From Eucommia ulmoides (lineage: Eukaryota; Streptophyta; Magnoliopsida; Garryales; Eucommiaceae): DNA of 64,000 bases. The DNA lies in NCBI GenBank assembly GCA_016647705.1, contig CM028338.1:20605577-20669576 (forward strand), read 5' to 3'. The number at the start of each line of letters is the position of its first letter. Position 1 is the stretch's first letter. Of this stretch, positions 33,297 to 44,963 are shown in pieces. The notes beneath the pieces are model-generated. The model saw only the letters and a program-made list of their open reading frames with translations, was not told the origin of the DNA and made no database searches. The position numbers and the translations under genes are program-made.

Positions 33297-34647
33297 TGAT
33301 AGGTGTGATTTACCTATCTATTTTCAAACCAAACATTGTTAGTTTTTTAGTATGTTTTATTACGTTTTAATATGTTTTTATGTATTTTTGTGTAAATCAG
33401 GTGTAGGGGATGAAAAGGCATAAAAATGGATCATAAACGATCAAATCGGATCAAGAACGGTGGGAAAACAAGTATGAGGGCAAAATTCTGAAAACCAACC
33501 CACCGCCGCAGCTTCCAGACCATGGCCACGATGGTCAATATACAGAAAAGGCCTTAAACTGGCTGAAAGCCCACCACCGAGGCGGTGAAACAACAGTGAG
33601 GTCCCTGATCCCACCACCGAGTCCACCGCCACGATGGTGACTCTGCACATAGATTAGACATTTTTTAGATATTTTGATCCTTATTTAAGGCTCTCTCTTC
33701 TCTTCTTCTCTAAGCCCTCAGCCATAGGAGACCCCTTAGGGTTTTGATAGTGTTTTGGGGTGTGCTTAACCAATTCCGAATGAGAAGAACACGTTGCAAA
33801 GAATAAGAAGTGATCGTTGGACAGTTTTAGCGCCAAATCTTCGGATTACGGCTAAGTTTTCTTCATTTCTTCATTATTTTCTTATCTTTGGTAGGTTGTT
33901 GAGAATTTTAGCTCGATTTTCATTGTATAAATGGTTATGGCCATAAGCTAAACATATTTTATTTAGGGATTAATATATTTTATGAAATCATTGTTTGTTT
34001 GAGTTGGGTTTCGTTAATGGTTGTTCTTCGCTATTTCGATTGTATTTACCGTTATTCTTTGATATTATACTTGTTTAGATAATTAGAGAATATGGGGTTT
34101 GATACTCGGGAAAGGTAATCTCGAATTCGGACTAGGTTAAACACAACGCGACGATCTAATAACCCGGGAGAAAGTTAGAAAGTATGCAATCAATGACGTT
34201 GGGGCAAGACTCATGTGATCTAGTGTCGTTAAGGCGTTGATGGGGACTTCTTTATTGATGCGAAGTCACATACTCACTTTTCTTACACTCGGGAGAGGTG
34301 GAAAGTGAGTTTACATTACAAATATTGTCGGATAGGTTGAATGCCGTTATTGTAAACTAAACGAGACCAAACACATTTTTGTAAACAAAGTTAATCCCTA
34401 GGAAATATTTTCCCTAAATATCTCAATATAATATTAGTATAGTTAGTTTAATTAACTTAGTATTAGTATTAATTAATTATAAACTTCATTTTTATCTCCT
34501 AGATAAAGTTAGGTTACAACAATCGCGGTACTCGAGAATAATCTCAACCAATCCATGTGGATACAACAACCCCTACTCCTTCCCATCTATACTAAAACTT
34601 GACTCGTACACTTGCGGTGAAAGTGGAGACGTAATATTTCGCCACCA
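33297..34647 (+). repeat. Ath3 5' LTR
   Basis: A 1,351-bp LTR, TGATAGGTGTGATTTACC ... TTTCGCCACCA. It shares the closing half with Ath4 and Ath5 LTRs. Its U3 (33490-33640) carries CCACCGCC, CCACGATGG and ACCGAGGCGG motifs instead of the CGCCTAGGCG array. A weak TATA-like TTATTTAAG lies at about 33681. Confidence 0.85.
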
Positions 34648-34653
34648 AGTTTT

Positions 34654-34671
34654 TGGCATCGTTGTCGGGGA
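34654..34671 (+). promoter_or_regulatory. Ath3 primer binding site
   Basis: TGGCATCGTTGTCGGGGA, two bases from the tRNA-Asp complement used by Athila, seven bases after the proposed LTR end. Confidence 0.8.
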
Positions 34672-34697
34672 TTGTGTTTTAGATTATTGTTGATATT

Positions 34698-34786
34698 GTG
34701 AGTAAATAACTTGATTTTAATTTTGGCATTTTTTTAGTGTTTATAATTTTTTTTGTTTATAGTTTTGTTTTTTATTTCTTATGCAG
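34698..34786 (+). other. Leader intron of Ath3 (predicted)
   Basis: Donor ATT|GTGAGTAAA, T-rich interior, acceptor TTTCTTATGCAG|GG, 89 bases. Same position and splice sites as the predicted intron in Ath4. It ends twelve bases before the gag ATG (34798). Confidence 0.5.
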
Positions 34787-34797
34787 GGTACTTGACA

Positions 34798-35301
34798 ATG
34801 TTAGATCAACAAGTGATTTTTCATTTCTTTCAACGAGATTCTAAGCCGTTTTATAGTGTTTGGGATCGTTACAAGGAATTGCTATTCCAGTTTCCGAACC
34901 ATGGTTTCCCGAGAGAGTGTCAACTACTGAACTTCCTTGATGGGTTATTAGCCACAACCAGAAATTGGGTTGAAAGAGATAACGGTACCACCTCTTTCGA
35001 CCAATTATCCGCGGATGAAGCCTATTGGTTGTTGGAAGACATGACCGAGTACGATTTTCAAAAATGGAATTATTCACCAAGTTATCAAAGCTTGGGGGAT
35101 ACTTTCACCACGCCATGGATTGACACACAGAGGAAATATGTTGAGTCTTCCCTCGCCCTAGAGGAAATATTCGCTGATTTTATTGGGGAAACTCAAGCGT
35201 TTTGGAGGAAAATGAATGACCGGATCTATGAGCACGAGGTTCATCTTGACACAATTGAGACAACCTGCACCGAAATTGATGCGATTGTAACGTCTCTTTA
35301 G
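34798..35301 (+). CDS. Athila gag, N-terminal part (Ath3)
   Basis: ATG at 34798 opens a 167-codon frame beginning MLDQQVIFHFFQRDSKPFYS. It contains VWDRYKELLFQFPNHGFPRE, LLNFLDGLLATTRNWVERDN and EAYWLLEDMTEYDFQKWNY, which is the retrotransposon Gag capsid domain as found in Athila (WERYKxLLxxCPHH, FYxGL, A-x-ELLExMA-x-N). A C-terminal helical stretch RKMNDRIYEHEVHLDTIET would form a coiled coil. Gag forms the cytoplasmic particle. A full Athila Gag is much longer, and here a stop at 35299-35301 ends it before any zinc knuckle. Protease and all of pol are missing. It is uncertain whether this truncated protein is ever made. The preceding intron and primer site support this start. Confidence 0.6.
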   Translation: MLDQQVIFHFFQRDSKPFYSVWDRYKELLFQFPNHGFPRECQLLNFLDGLLATTRNWVERDNGTTSFDQLSADEAYWLLEDMTEYDFQKWNYSPSYQSLGDTFTTPWIDTQRKYVESSLALEEIFADFIGETQAFWRKMNDRIYEHEVHLDTIETTCTEIDAIVTSL

Positions 35302-35890
35302 ATGCAAATTGGTAACCTAATTTTCTTAATTGAGGCCGAGTGAGACGCAGTGGTGCTAGGAGATTCACAAGACATTCAATAAAAGCCACCGTGAAGAGCC
35401 AGAAACGAGCGGAAGGAACTTGGGAGCATTCAAGTATGATTATCCGAATGAGCTGGAAACCCAAGACTGGATCAACGATTGTGATTTTTTACCATTGGAG
35501 ATCCAAATAGCAATTCCACCATTGATCTCAGATGCTCATATTTATGAGGATCTAATGTGGCTCACTTATCCTTCGTCATCATTAGCAACGTTCTTGCATG
35601 CCCACCAAGTACATGAGCCAGTGGAGCATCTTGTTAAAAGCTTGAGCCAGTTAGAGCCAAATCTCGCCAGTCTTGAGGGCGTACTGAATCAAGACCCGTG
35701 TGTAGTGTTATTTGACACTTACTACAGGTAGAAGCTGCTCTTTGACGAGCCGTTCTCCATGTTGGGCCGAGGGCAATAAACCACGTACTTCTTGGGAGGA
35801 ACCCAAGGCAAAAATAAATTAAATCCATCACAGCCGATTTGATTCGGAGGCGAGATTCTCTCGCCTCCCAGGTACATGTTCTAAACCCCC
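35302..35890 (+). pseudogene. Ath3 downstream coding remnant
   Basis: A second open frame (35420-35728) reads FKYDYPNELETQDWINDCDF and EPVEHLVKSLSQLEPNLASL. I do not recognise a domain. The NLA-LEGVL part recurs in Ath4. After it comes a block conserved in Ath4 and, inverted, in Ath1 and Ath2, ending CGCCTCCCAGGTACATG. It probably joins the far end of a deleted pol/extra-ORF region to gag. Confidence 0.4.
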
Positions 35891-37211
35891 GTCTTTAATA
35901 TTATGCTTTATGCTTTCATTGGGATCGCTGATGGGTCGTTTTGGGTACTGCTTGTTTTAAATTCGGAAGTGATGTGTAATATGTTAGTATTTTTTAGTTT
36001 ATGTTGCTTTGTTTTTATTATGTGCATGTTTGTTTAGGTTAGTTGTTATTGTGTGCTGAGTTTTGACTTTATCTGGGTCATTACCCGATAATGAGTTTGT
36101 CCCCTAGTTTTTTATTAAGGTCGAGCTTAAAGCTCATTCACGTGTGTTTTGTGTGCTTGACGTATAGTTTTAGTAAAAGTTATTGTAGATCCTAAATGCA
36201 CGAGCATGTAAACTCAATGTATAATTGTCTATTTGATTTGAAAACGATTATCTGTCAATCAATTTCATGACAATAGGGATTTTAGAACTTGATTTGGGGA
36301 AAATTCGAGGCGAAATTCTAGGCGAGCTAGTTCAGGAGATATGATTTAAGCATTCGTTTTCATCGCTTGAGCCTTTAAAGCTTACCTGGTTAAATGTTTA
36401 TCCATCGTTACCCTATCAAAGCCTAAAAACCATTTCAATTCTGAACACTTAAATAAATACCCTAGCCGATTGAACTTTTTCCAAACCTGTATTGCTGAGC
36501 CGAAGGCACAATTAGAGCTAATCAAGCTAGCAGTTGCACATGCTACTTAAAGTGAGCGGTTAGGTTTAGGGCGAACTTTTAATTGGTTTGGTATTCAAGT
36601 ACTCACTTGTCATTTTTCTTTCGTTTTAACCACACTCGAGAAATTCTAATAATCAAATAAGTTTGGGGGTGTGGTAAGTTGAAAAGAAAATTACATTTCT
36701 TTTCACAAGTGAGTACGTCATTCTTAAATATACGTTCAGGGTTGTTTCAATTTATCTATGGGGTTTCGGGTGTGAGAGTGTCAAGAATGTGCCTCGGGTA
36801 TCGTCAAGTTAATGATGTTAAACTATTTTCTCATTCCAATATACCCTTGGCCATTTGTTCAAAATCGAATCAAGTCCTAATGATCTTTTTGGATTTCTCC
36901 GAGCCTACATTAGTGGAGAATAGAACCCAGGTTAGGCTTATGGATTCCCTATACCTTAATGGTTTTAGTCATGAACTTTATTGAGGGATAATCCCATCTA
37001 ATCAACGAACAGTTGTATATTTGAGTTTTATCACACACACTTTAACAAGATCTAGAATGGCGCTTACTATTATTGAATGTTGAAATTCTAGAACACCACA
37101 TGGTGTGATTTATTCTTGAACTTGATAGGATTGGGGACTGATGAGAGAGAAAATCATTTGGCAGGTAGATGATAATTAAAACTTGCACATTATTGTTTTT
37201 AGTGTTTTCCA
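35891..37211. other. Ath3 3' internal non-coding region
   Basis: Homologous to the non-coding region of Ath4 (28936-30431), with the same landmarks (ACGAGCATGTAAACTCAATG, GAGCGGTTAGGTTTAGGG, AGTGAGTACGTCA). It ends abruptly at TTTTCCA, where the 3' LTR is missing. No gene. Confidence 0.6.
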
Positions 37212-38378
37212 GCTAACATGATCGCTAGCACTGATGACACCTCGAATGGCAATTAGGTACTTGACTCTGGTGCAACGCATCACTTTACCTTTGATCTGTA
37301 AAATCTCTCCATGTACTCTGACTATGCAAGGAATGATGACACTATTTTTGGCAACGACACTAGTATTTCTATCTCTCATATTGGATCTTCTATGATTCAT
37401 ACATCTACTACCACATTTACTTTAAACAATATCTTATGTGCTCCTTCTATTAAAAAAATCTTATATCTGTAACTAAAATAACAACTCCATTGAATTTTTT
37501 CCTTACCATTTTCTTGGGAAATTCTTGAGCACGGGGGCATCCTTGGCAAGAGGTCAAAATAGGAACAACCTATATGAATGGCCTACATCAGCTATCCCAT
37601 CTCTCTCTTCTCATCTCACCGCAACATCTACCTTGTGGCATCAATAACTCGGTCATCCCTCTCTTCCCATCCAACAAAAGCTTCTTGAGAGTCACTAAAT
37701 CTCTTGTCAAAACTCTGCATCCTGTAGGTTTCTTTACGCTTGTAATAAAAGCCACAAATTTCCTTTTAAAGCTTCTTCCATTCAATGTTATGAGCCTTTT
37801 CAAGTTATTTATTCAAATGTTTGGGGACCATCTCCAATTATTTCGGTCAATAAAAATTATTATTACGTAATTTTTGTCGACTATTTCACGAAATATACTT
37901 GGTTTTATCCTATTAAAGTCAAATTTGAAGTTCCCGCTATCTTTGAGCGCTACAAAACATTAATTGAAAATTTTTTCTCCACAAAAATTAAGACGGTTTA
38001 CATTGATGAAGGTGGTGAATATTAATCCTTAGCACAAGTCCTTGCCAAATATGGTATTCAACATCTCACATCGCCTCCTTATACTCCCAAACATGTCGGT
38101 TTCGCCGAATGAAAACATTGTCATATCATTGAAACAAGTCTCACTCTTCTTTACCAAGCTTCTATCCCCCTTCAAATTTGGTCATTTTCTTTCCAAACGC
38201 TACTTATCTCATAAATCGCATGTTGTCACCCACAATCAATTTTGACACCTCTTTTCACAAATTATTTCATCACCATCCTAATTACATTTCTTTGCGTGTT
38301 TTTGGTTGCCTCTGTTATCCATGGCTTCGTCCCTACACTTCCTACAAATTGGAACCTAAATCTCAACCTTGTGTGTTT
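37212..38378 (+). pseudogene. CopP protease and integrase
   Basis: The frame reads MIASTDDTSNGN-stop-VLDSGATHHFT; the protease active site DSG is intact at 37263, but the Trp usually found before VLDSG is a TAG stop (37254). After SIKKNLISVTKIT come the GAG-pre-integrase (LWHQ-stop-LGHPS), then VIYSNVWGPSPIISVNKNYY with Asn where the first catalytic Asp is expected, VDYFTKYTWFYPIK, VYIDEGGEY with the second Asp, TPKHVGFAE with the catalytic Glu, and NYISLRVFGCLCYPWLRPYT to QPCVF. Ath2 is inserted in the codon after CVF. Several stops and frame changes. Confidence 0.85.
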
Positions 38379-39859
38379 TGTACGGTGAGGATTTAATCGT
38401 TCGCGTATTGACTACTCGCAAGTGCACAAGGTCTAGTTTTAATATAGTGGATCTTTTAAGATCAGATATCGTTCCACTGGGAATGGTGTAATTTTGTTGA
38501 ATATTTTAATTGGTATAGTCTCATATTATCTCGACTATTCAAGAATTGTTTGTATTTTAATTAACAACTAAGATAAATGACAACTATTAGGTTAGTTCTA
38601 GCTACATTAATTACCTAGGTATTCATTTCTTTCACGTAATACATATTTGGCTTCGTTTAGTTAGCTATAACAGTGTTTATCTATTCTGACAATCTCTGTA
38701 TCTATAACTCCTCCGCCACCTCTCTTCGAGTGTAAGACGGGGGATTACGCGACTTTGTGTCAATGAAAAGTCCCCCTTAATGCCTTAATGACCCTAGGTC
38801 GCATGAGTTTTGAGCCAACGTCATGGATTGCACACGTTCTAACGCCCTCCCGGATCGTTAGAACGTCATGTTGCATTTACCCTAATCTGAATCCGGGGTT
38901 ACCTCTCCTGAGTGTCAAACCCCGTATTCTCGGTTTATCAATACAAGCATAATATCAAGAATATCGGTAAACACAATCGGATTTAGACAAACATCAATTA
39001 AAGTAACATTAATTCATTCAAAATGGCATTTACATGATTTCAACAACACCTAAGTAATATTTAACTAATACTATATGATATTAGCCATATACCATACAAA
39101 ACAAGAGTGATTCAACATCATTAGATATAGAAAAGTAATTACAAAGATAAAAACAAGAGAAGAACGATCAAATCTAAGAGTGAAACGGTCCACTGTTGCT
39201 AAAGATCACTCCGTAAATGATTCATCTTTGCCCAAATGATGAACCTCCTTCTTGATCTCTCAAAGATGGATTAAGAACACTATATTAGAGTTAGGGATGT
39301 TGAACAATCACTTTCAGATATGGGAAAGGGGTATTTATAGGCCTAAGATTTCAAAAAGATCTAAAAATATCTTTTTGTCTGAACAGATATTTCCGCTTAG
39401 GCGGTAGTTTCTCCGCCTAGGCGAAGGAGTGAGTCGGTTAACTTTCCGCCTAGGTGGTGGTTTTTCGGCCTAGTCGAGGGCTAATATAAAACATTCTGAC
39501 AGTTATCCGCCTAGGCAGTAGTTCTCTCGCCTAGGCGGAGGTTCAACAATCCAACTCCCTGACGGTTCTCCACCTAGGCGGAGTTTTAGCACTCCAACTC
39601 TCTGACAGAACTCCAACTCTCTGACATAACTCCGCCTTGGCGGTGGTTACTTCGCCTAGGCAGAGGTTCTGCAGGTCTTGAAACCTCATTTTTTCATCTT
39701 TTCTTTACCATTTTCCCACCGTTTCGCTCGGTTTGTCAATTGTTTACGTCCCTACACCTGATTTATATAAAAACAACTAAAACACAATTAAAACATTAAT
39801 AAAACACTCGAAAACTGGCAAATTCGACTTGAAAGTAGATAGATATTTTAAACCTATCA
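38379..39859 (-). repeat. Ath2 3' LTR
   Basis: A 1,481-bp LTR, reading TGATAGGTTTAAAATATC on the minus strand from 39859 and ending CCTCACCGTACA at 38379. It matches 56295-57868 and 44321-44963. TATAAATA on the minus strand at 39339-39332. Confidence 0.9.
39385..39670 (-). promoter_or_regulatory. CGCCTAGGCG palindrome array in the Ath2 LTR
   Basis: Nine or so CCTAGG cores, mostly CCGCCTAGGCGG-like, in spaced pairs with TGGTTTTT or TAGTTTCT between. On the minus strand they lie just upstream of the TATA box at 39339. The partial 5' LTR carries a shorter version (about 44535-44740). Confidence 0.85.
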
Positions 39860-41590
39860 AATACCCCCAAACTTGGAATTTTGCTAGTCCTTGAGCAAAA
39901 CACCCAACACTAAATAGAACTAAATACACTAATTAGCTAATTTCTAAACTAAAAATAAATAAATATTAACAAATAGGAAGTAAACACCTGTGAGATTCAA
40001 GTTCAATCGAAGAAACCATGTGGTTCTTCTCTCAACAACCCGTAATCAGATCAAGTTAAGAAATAACACACACCACGTGGTGTTCTAGAATTTTAACACT
40101 CAATATTAGTTAAAACTATTCTAGATCCATTTGAAATGTGTGTGTATGGGAACTCAGATGTATAACTAATCAAACATCAGATTGGATTATTCAATAAATA
40201 AGGTCATGACTTAAACTTTTAAAATATTCAAGAAAGCCATATGCTTGACTGGGCTCAACTATCCACTAATGTAGGTGCGGACATTCACAAAGATCAATAG
40301 GGTTTGGCTTGGGTTTGGAGAACGACCAAGGGTATTGTAAGAATAGAAAACAGAAACTCGTTATAATTTAACGATACCCGAGGCATAAACCCTTGTCGCT
40401 ATGTCTCTCTCGTAACCCCCTAACTTTGAAAAATACAACCCTGAATAAGATTGAATAAACCTGTATTCACTTGTCACAACAACTGAAATTGAAAACTATA
40501 TTCACATAGTTTTGTTGTTCTTTTTTTTTTAAAGTACACCCCCAAACTTATTCGAATTTGTACAATTTTAGGGGCGTGCAAATAGAACTAAAAGACTGAC
40601 AAGTGAATACTCTTATACTTAACCAATAACATTTTGTCCAAAATCCCAATCGCTCACTTCAAGTTAGCATAAACTAATGCTACTTGATTTCACGCAATTT
40701 TGACTTTTATCCTTAGCGACAATGGTTTTGAAAGATTTAATTGGCTAAAGTATAGAAACAAGTTCAGAATTGAAAAGTTTATGGGCTTTGACAGGGGAAC
40801 GAGGGAATAAATTTTCAGGTTAGTTTCAAAAGGTTCAAGCGATAAAAATGAACGCCTATATCATGCCTCCGGAATTACCTCACCTATAATTTCACCGCAA
40901 GCCTCCCCCAATCAAGTTCTAGATTCCTTATTTCTGTCATGAACTTATTACTAAATAATCGGTGTCAAATCGTTCAACTAATTATACAATGAGTCTATGC
41001 GATCGTGCGATTTAGGATCAAAATAATGTTTACCTATTCGACATGCTAAACACACAAAACATACATGAATGGCATTATCCCCAAACTCAATATACAATTT
41101 GGGGATAATTTTCATCATCGGGACATGGTTCAGACGAACTCAAAAACACAACATGCACATACAACTACATTCATTAACAATTCTAAACTAAATCTAATAC
41201 TAACATACATACTAATCTAAAAACTACACATGCAAAAACAAGGATTAAACTAAAATAGAAATTAAAAACTAAAACATTAATTAAAATAATAAAATACATA
41301 CATAAACATAATTCTGTACATAAAAAAAAATTGCATTTTGTTCAAAAAATAATGGTTCATCATTTTCTACAAAAAATTCAAAATGGATGAACATCTACTA
41401 TACTAACATCCATTATATCCGGAAAAAAAAAATTATCCTTCATATGCTCAATAAATACCCCCAAACTTGAACGAGGCAGTGTCCTCACTGTCTAGGCAGC
41501 GAACCCAATAACAAATTAGAGAATTAAAAATGAAAAACTGGGTTCCGACATATACCTAGGAGGGAAGACATAATAGTCTAAACTCCTACC
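39860..41590. other. Ath2 3' internal non-coding region
   Basis: Inverted counterpart of the non-coding regions in Ath3 and Ath4. It holds GTGAGGACACTGCC and CTTGAAGTGAGCGATTGG on the minus strand. No gene. Confidence 0.6.
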
Positions 41591-41599
41591 GTTCATTGG

Positions 41600-42737
41600 G
41601 GAGGAAATGGTGGCTATAGCTCATCCGAATCGAACTAGGGTAGTGGAGAATAAAGTATCATGTCGAATCCAAGATGCTTAAATAAACGCTGTTGGTTTTG
41701 ATCCTGCTACCTAGTGTAGTGATCCAAGAAAATCCCACTACGAGAAAAATTATTTCGAAGATGGCTCATGTCGGATCGGAGATCCTGGATATCACGGGAA
41801 ATCTAATTTTGTTGGTGGTAGCGGGCTGAGGGTATCGGTGCCTCCGATGGGTTCCTCCATATCAAGACCCTCATTTCCCTCAACTTCCTGCTTAGCCGGG
41901 TCTAATGCTCCTCTCTTCCACAATCAGGTAATAATTGCAAAATCAAGTGGACGTATAGGGGGCCAGGGGCTGTTCTCTATGATGGGAACTCCGGCGCGTA
42001 TGAAAAGAGCAGTCAGGAATGAGGGAAAATAAAGGCCACCATTCGTCGTTCTGGCCGCATGAAGTATTGAAGAGTAGATGTGCCAACCGACATTGATGGG
42101 TATCCCCCTATAGATGCCATATAACATATAAGCCCACTCCTTGGAAACATCTGACAAGTGGGATTTGGGAAGCAGACTCCTGCATATGAAGTGATGCCAT
42201 ATCTTTGGAACAAGCTTCAGATACCACGTTGTAAAGATAGCCTAACCCTGCCATATTTCTTTCCATGCAATGTTGCCCGTGGTCAGGGCTCGGATCACAG
42301 TAGTCATCGTTGGCATGGGAACGTCAGACAAAATCCCGTGAGGCGTCTGGCCCCGTCAAACCTAACAGATCATTAAACTGCTCTACACTGAACAGGATTG
42401 GCCAGTTTTGGACCTTTGTCTGGTAGCCAATGGCCTTGCTAATATTAGCATAGAATTTGCGTACCAAGGCCAACTCGCCTGGTTGGGGTGAAGCGCAAAA
42501 TTTCTCCCATCCTCGGCTCAGTATAACAGTTCTGAAATCTTCTGGAAGGTCTTCTAAAGGTCCGAACCCCCGTTGACGAATGCCAGTGCATTTGCTCTCA
42601 TGTTTGTTGAAATGATCTTCGGCTTGTTTGGATACGAATTTTGATGAATCGTAATTTGTGGCGGCCGAGGATTCTTCTATGCGTGGCTTTTTAGATGTAG
42701 GACGCTTCGGTATTTTTCCTATCAATCAAATTCACAA
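41600..42737 (-). pseudogene. Ath2 extra ORF downstream of integrase (putative plant transposon protein type)
   Basis: On the minus strand the frame from about 42725 reads KIPKRPTSKKPRIEESSAAT, then HFNKHESKCTGIRQRGFGPL, GWEKFCASPQPGELALVRKF and FSVEQFNDLLGLTGPDASRD (to 42324). In another frame it continues SDVSKEWAYMLYGIYRGIPI, NVGWHIYSSILHAARTTNGG and LYFPSFLTALFIRAGVPI (42157-41940). This is the putative plant transposon protein domain (I believe Pfam PF20167), which accompanies Athila-group elements. Its function is unknown. The N-terminus is strongly basic (KRPTSKKPR) and could be a nuclear localisation signal. The start ATG is ATA in this copy, and there is at least one frameshift near 42250. 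Confidence 0.65.
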
Positions 42738-43734
42738 CACAAGCCACAACAATAACAATAGAACATAACAAATCAACTCATTTTCAGCGAACACACATTG
42801 TCATTATAAGAACTGCATACCAACCAAAACCGCATCAACAGTAATTTCGTAATATAGCATACCAACCAAAACCGAATCAATAATAAATTTGCAATGTAGC
42901 CTAATATATACCATTTCCATAGTGTATTTACACATAAACATGATAATCTTCACCAAAAATCAACCCTAAAACCCTAAGAACATGAAAAACACGAAACTAG
43001 GGCTTGAAGGGTTTAGGGTTCATTCCAAATCCAAATATTTTTATACTATACATGCAAATCAATCAAATATTTCAACAATTTGATGAAAAGTAGGATCATA
43101 AACACTTGTTGAAAATGTTCGGTCCAATCGTTTGAAGATGGCGATTTCGTATTGTTCACCTCTTAAACCCTAGATTTTCGAAAATAGGGGAAGAGAATCC
43201 GACTTTTGGAGGAAGGTTGTTGGTGGAAATCCAAGTTTTTCTCAAATGGAGGATGATTTTTAAAGTGTGCAATGGATTTGGAATGGTGAAGTTGAGAGGT
43301 TTTCGAAATTTTTAGGGGAGAAGAGCCGTTTTGCGAAGGGGAAATGGCTTATTTTAAAAACTGTCTGATGCTAATTCGCCTAGGCGGTGGTTTTTCCGCC
43401 TAGGTGAAGTAGCGCCTTTTTGTTTAAAGACCTTTCTGACATTTATTTGCCTAGGCGGTAGTTTTTCCGCCTAGGCGAAGGTACGTCAATATGAAAAAAC
43501 ATTTGGTTCTGACGCTAATCCGCCTAGGCAGTGGTTTTTTTTGGCCTAGGCGGAGGTACATCAGTGTGAAAAACCTAGCCTACTGCGCTTTTTCCGCCTA
43601 GGCGATGGTTTCTCAGCCTAGGCGATGGATTTCATGCTCATTTTGGCTAGATTTCTTCATGTTTTCACAACTTTTCTCTACGCCACTTACTTCCACTTCG
43701 TTCCTTAAACGATTTTTTAGCATGCAATTCAACT
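42738..43734 (-). promoter_or_regulatory. Ath2 internal spacer with palindrome array and TATA-like motif
   Basis: Between integrase and the extra ORF lies about 1 kb of non-coding DNA. On the minus strand a CGCCTAGGCG array (43630 down to 43375) is followed by TTTTTAAAATAAGCC (43360-43346) and CCCCTTCGC, then a long leader. This copies the order seen in the LTR: palindromes, TATA-like box, pyrimidine run. The likely splice donor found in Ath1 is altered here (CAAGTGTTT in place of CAAGTAAGT). Confidence 0.5.
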
Positions 43735-44320
43735 CTAAGTATTTATCCTCATCAGTTCACCAAAAAAATATTTCGAGATCAATATGATCTCTAAAAAGTA
43801 ATTTATACAAAAGTTGGGAATGTTTGTTACCCTCGATGACATATCAAAAGATTTTGCTTGATTTAACATCCCTAGTTGGACGTTTATGAATTCCGGCTTT
43901 AGCCTTCGACGAGGGATATGTTCTCCACAACTCGCTATTCGTTTTTGAATTAGTGCTTGATCTACTCCCCGTTGACTCGGAAAGTTCATCCGTCTTCGCC
44001 TTCCAACTCGATAGAACCGAATGGATAAATATGCTTGATCTGGAACGGTCCAGACCACCGGGACTTCAACTTTCTAGGAAAGAGTCTCAGCCTTGAATTA
44101 AACAACAAAACTTGCTGGCCCAGACTGAACTCCCTCCTGACTATCATTTTATCATGCCACCTCTTCATTTTTTCCATGTACAGCTTGGCATTCTTATAAG
44201 CCTCGTGCCAGAATTTCTCCATTTCATTCAATTGGAGGAGACATTGCGCACCAGAAGCTTTGAGGTTAAAGTTGAGTTTCTTTATCGCCCAGAATACACG
44301 GTGTTCCAATTTAAATTTGA
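43735..44320 (-). pseudogene. Ath2 integrase C-terminal part
   Basis: The minus frame reads [60 protein letters not shown] and [20 protein letters not shown], the Athila integrase C-terminal domain with the GPFxI/V motif. It begins abruptly at KLEHRVFW, where related Ath1 reads ELEYHAFW; the bases before come from LTR DNA. Everything upstream, including the catalytic core, is gone. Confidence 0.85.
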
Positions 44321-44963
44321 GAGTGAAACGGTCCACTATCGCTAAAGATCACTCCGCAAATGATTTCTCTTTGCCCAAATGATGAACCTCCTTCTTGATC
44401 TCTCAAAGATGGATTAAGAACAATATATTAGGGTTAGGGATGCTGAACAACCACTTTCAGACGTGGGAAAGGGGTATTTATAGGCCTAAGGTTTCAAAGA
44501 GATCTAAAAAAAAAAAATTGTCTGAACAGAGATTTCTGCCTAGGCGGTAGTTTCTCCGCCTGGGCGAAGGAATGAGTCGGTTAACTTCCCGCCTAGGTGG
44601 GGGCTAACATAAAACATTCTGACGGTTATCCTCCTAGGCGGTGGTTCTCTTGCCTAGGTAGAGGTTCAACAATCCAACTCCCTGATGGTTCTCCGCCTAG
44701 GCAGTGGTTTTCTCGCCTAGGCGGAGTTTCAGCACTCCAACTCTCTGACGGAACTTCAACTCTCTGACGGAACTCCGCCTCTTGAAATCTCATTTTTTTA
44801 TCTTTTCTTTACCGTTTTCCCACCGTTTCGCTCGGTTTGTCAATTATTTATGGCCTTACACCTGATTTATACAAAAACAACTAAAACGCAATTAAAACAT
44901 TAATAAAACACGTGAAAACTGGCAAATTCGACTTGGAAGTAGATAGGTATTTTAAATATATCA
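44321..44963 (-). repeat. Ath2 5' LTR, first ~640 bp only
   Basis: Matches 39178-39859 of the 3' LTR. It contains the U3 start, a palindrome array and TATAAATA (44482-44475, minus strand). It stops at GAGTGAAACGG (44321), where integrase sequence begins. Confidence 0.9.

Larger units (their letters stand above)
33297..37211 (+). mobile_element. Ath3: non-autonomous Athila-type element lacking its 3' LTR
   Basis: It starts TGATAGG at 33297 and ends TTTTCCA at 37211. The exact duplication GCTAA flanks it (33292-33296 and 37212-37216), and its removal restores the CopP reading SQAN|MIAS. The 5' LTR is 33297-34647. A primer site, leader intron, gag and a non-coding 3' region follow. The 3' internal region breaks off just before where the 3' LTR should start, so a deletion removed all but the last few bases of that LTR. 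Confidence 0.8.
38379..44963 (-). mobile_element. Ath2: internally deleted Athila element, minus strand
   Basis: Bounded by the exact duplication TGTTT (38374-38378 and 44964-44968). Excision restores the CopP integrase reading CVF|PSYS. On the minus strand I see, in order, the first ~640 bp of the 5' LTR (44963-44321), integrase C-terminal part (44320-43735), a spacer with palindromes, the extra ORF, a non-coding region, and the complete 3' LTR (39859-38379). The rest of the 5' LTR, primer site, gag, protease, RT and most of integrase are deleted, so integrase is joined directly to LTR sequence near 44320. Confidence 0.9.
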
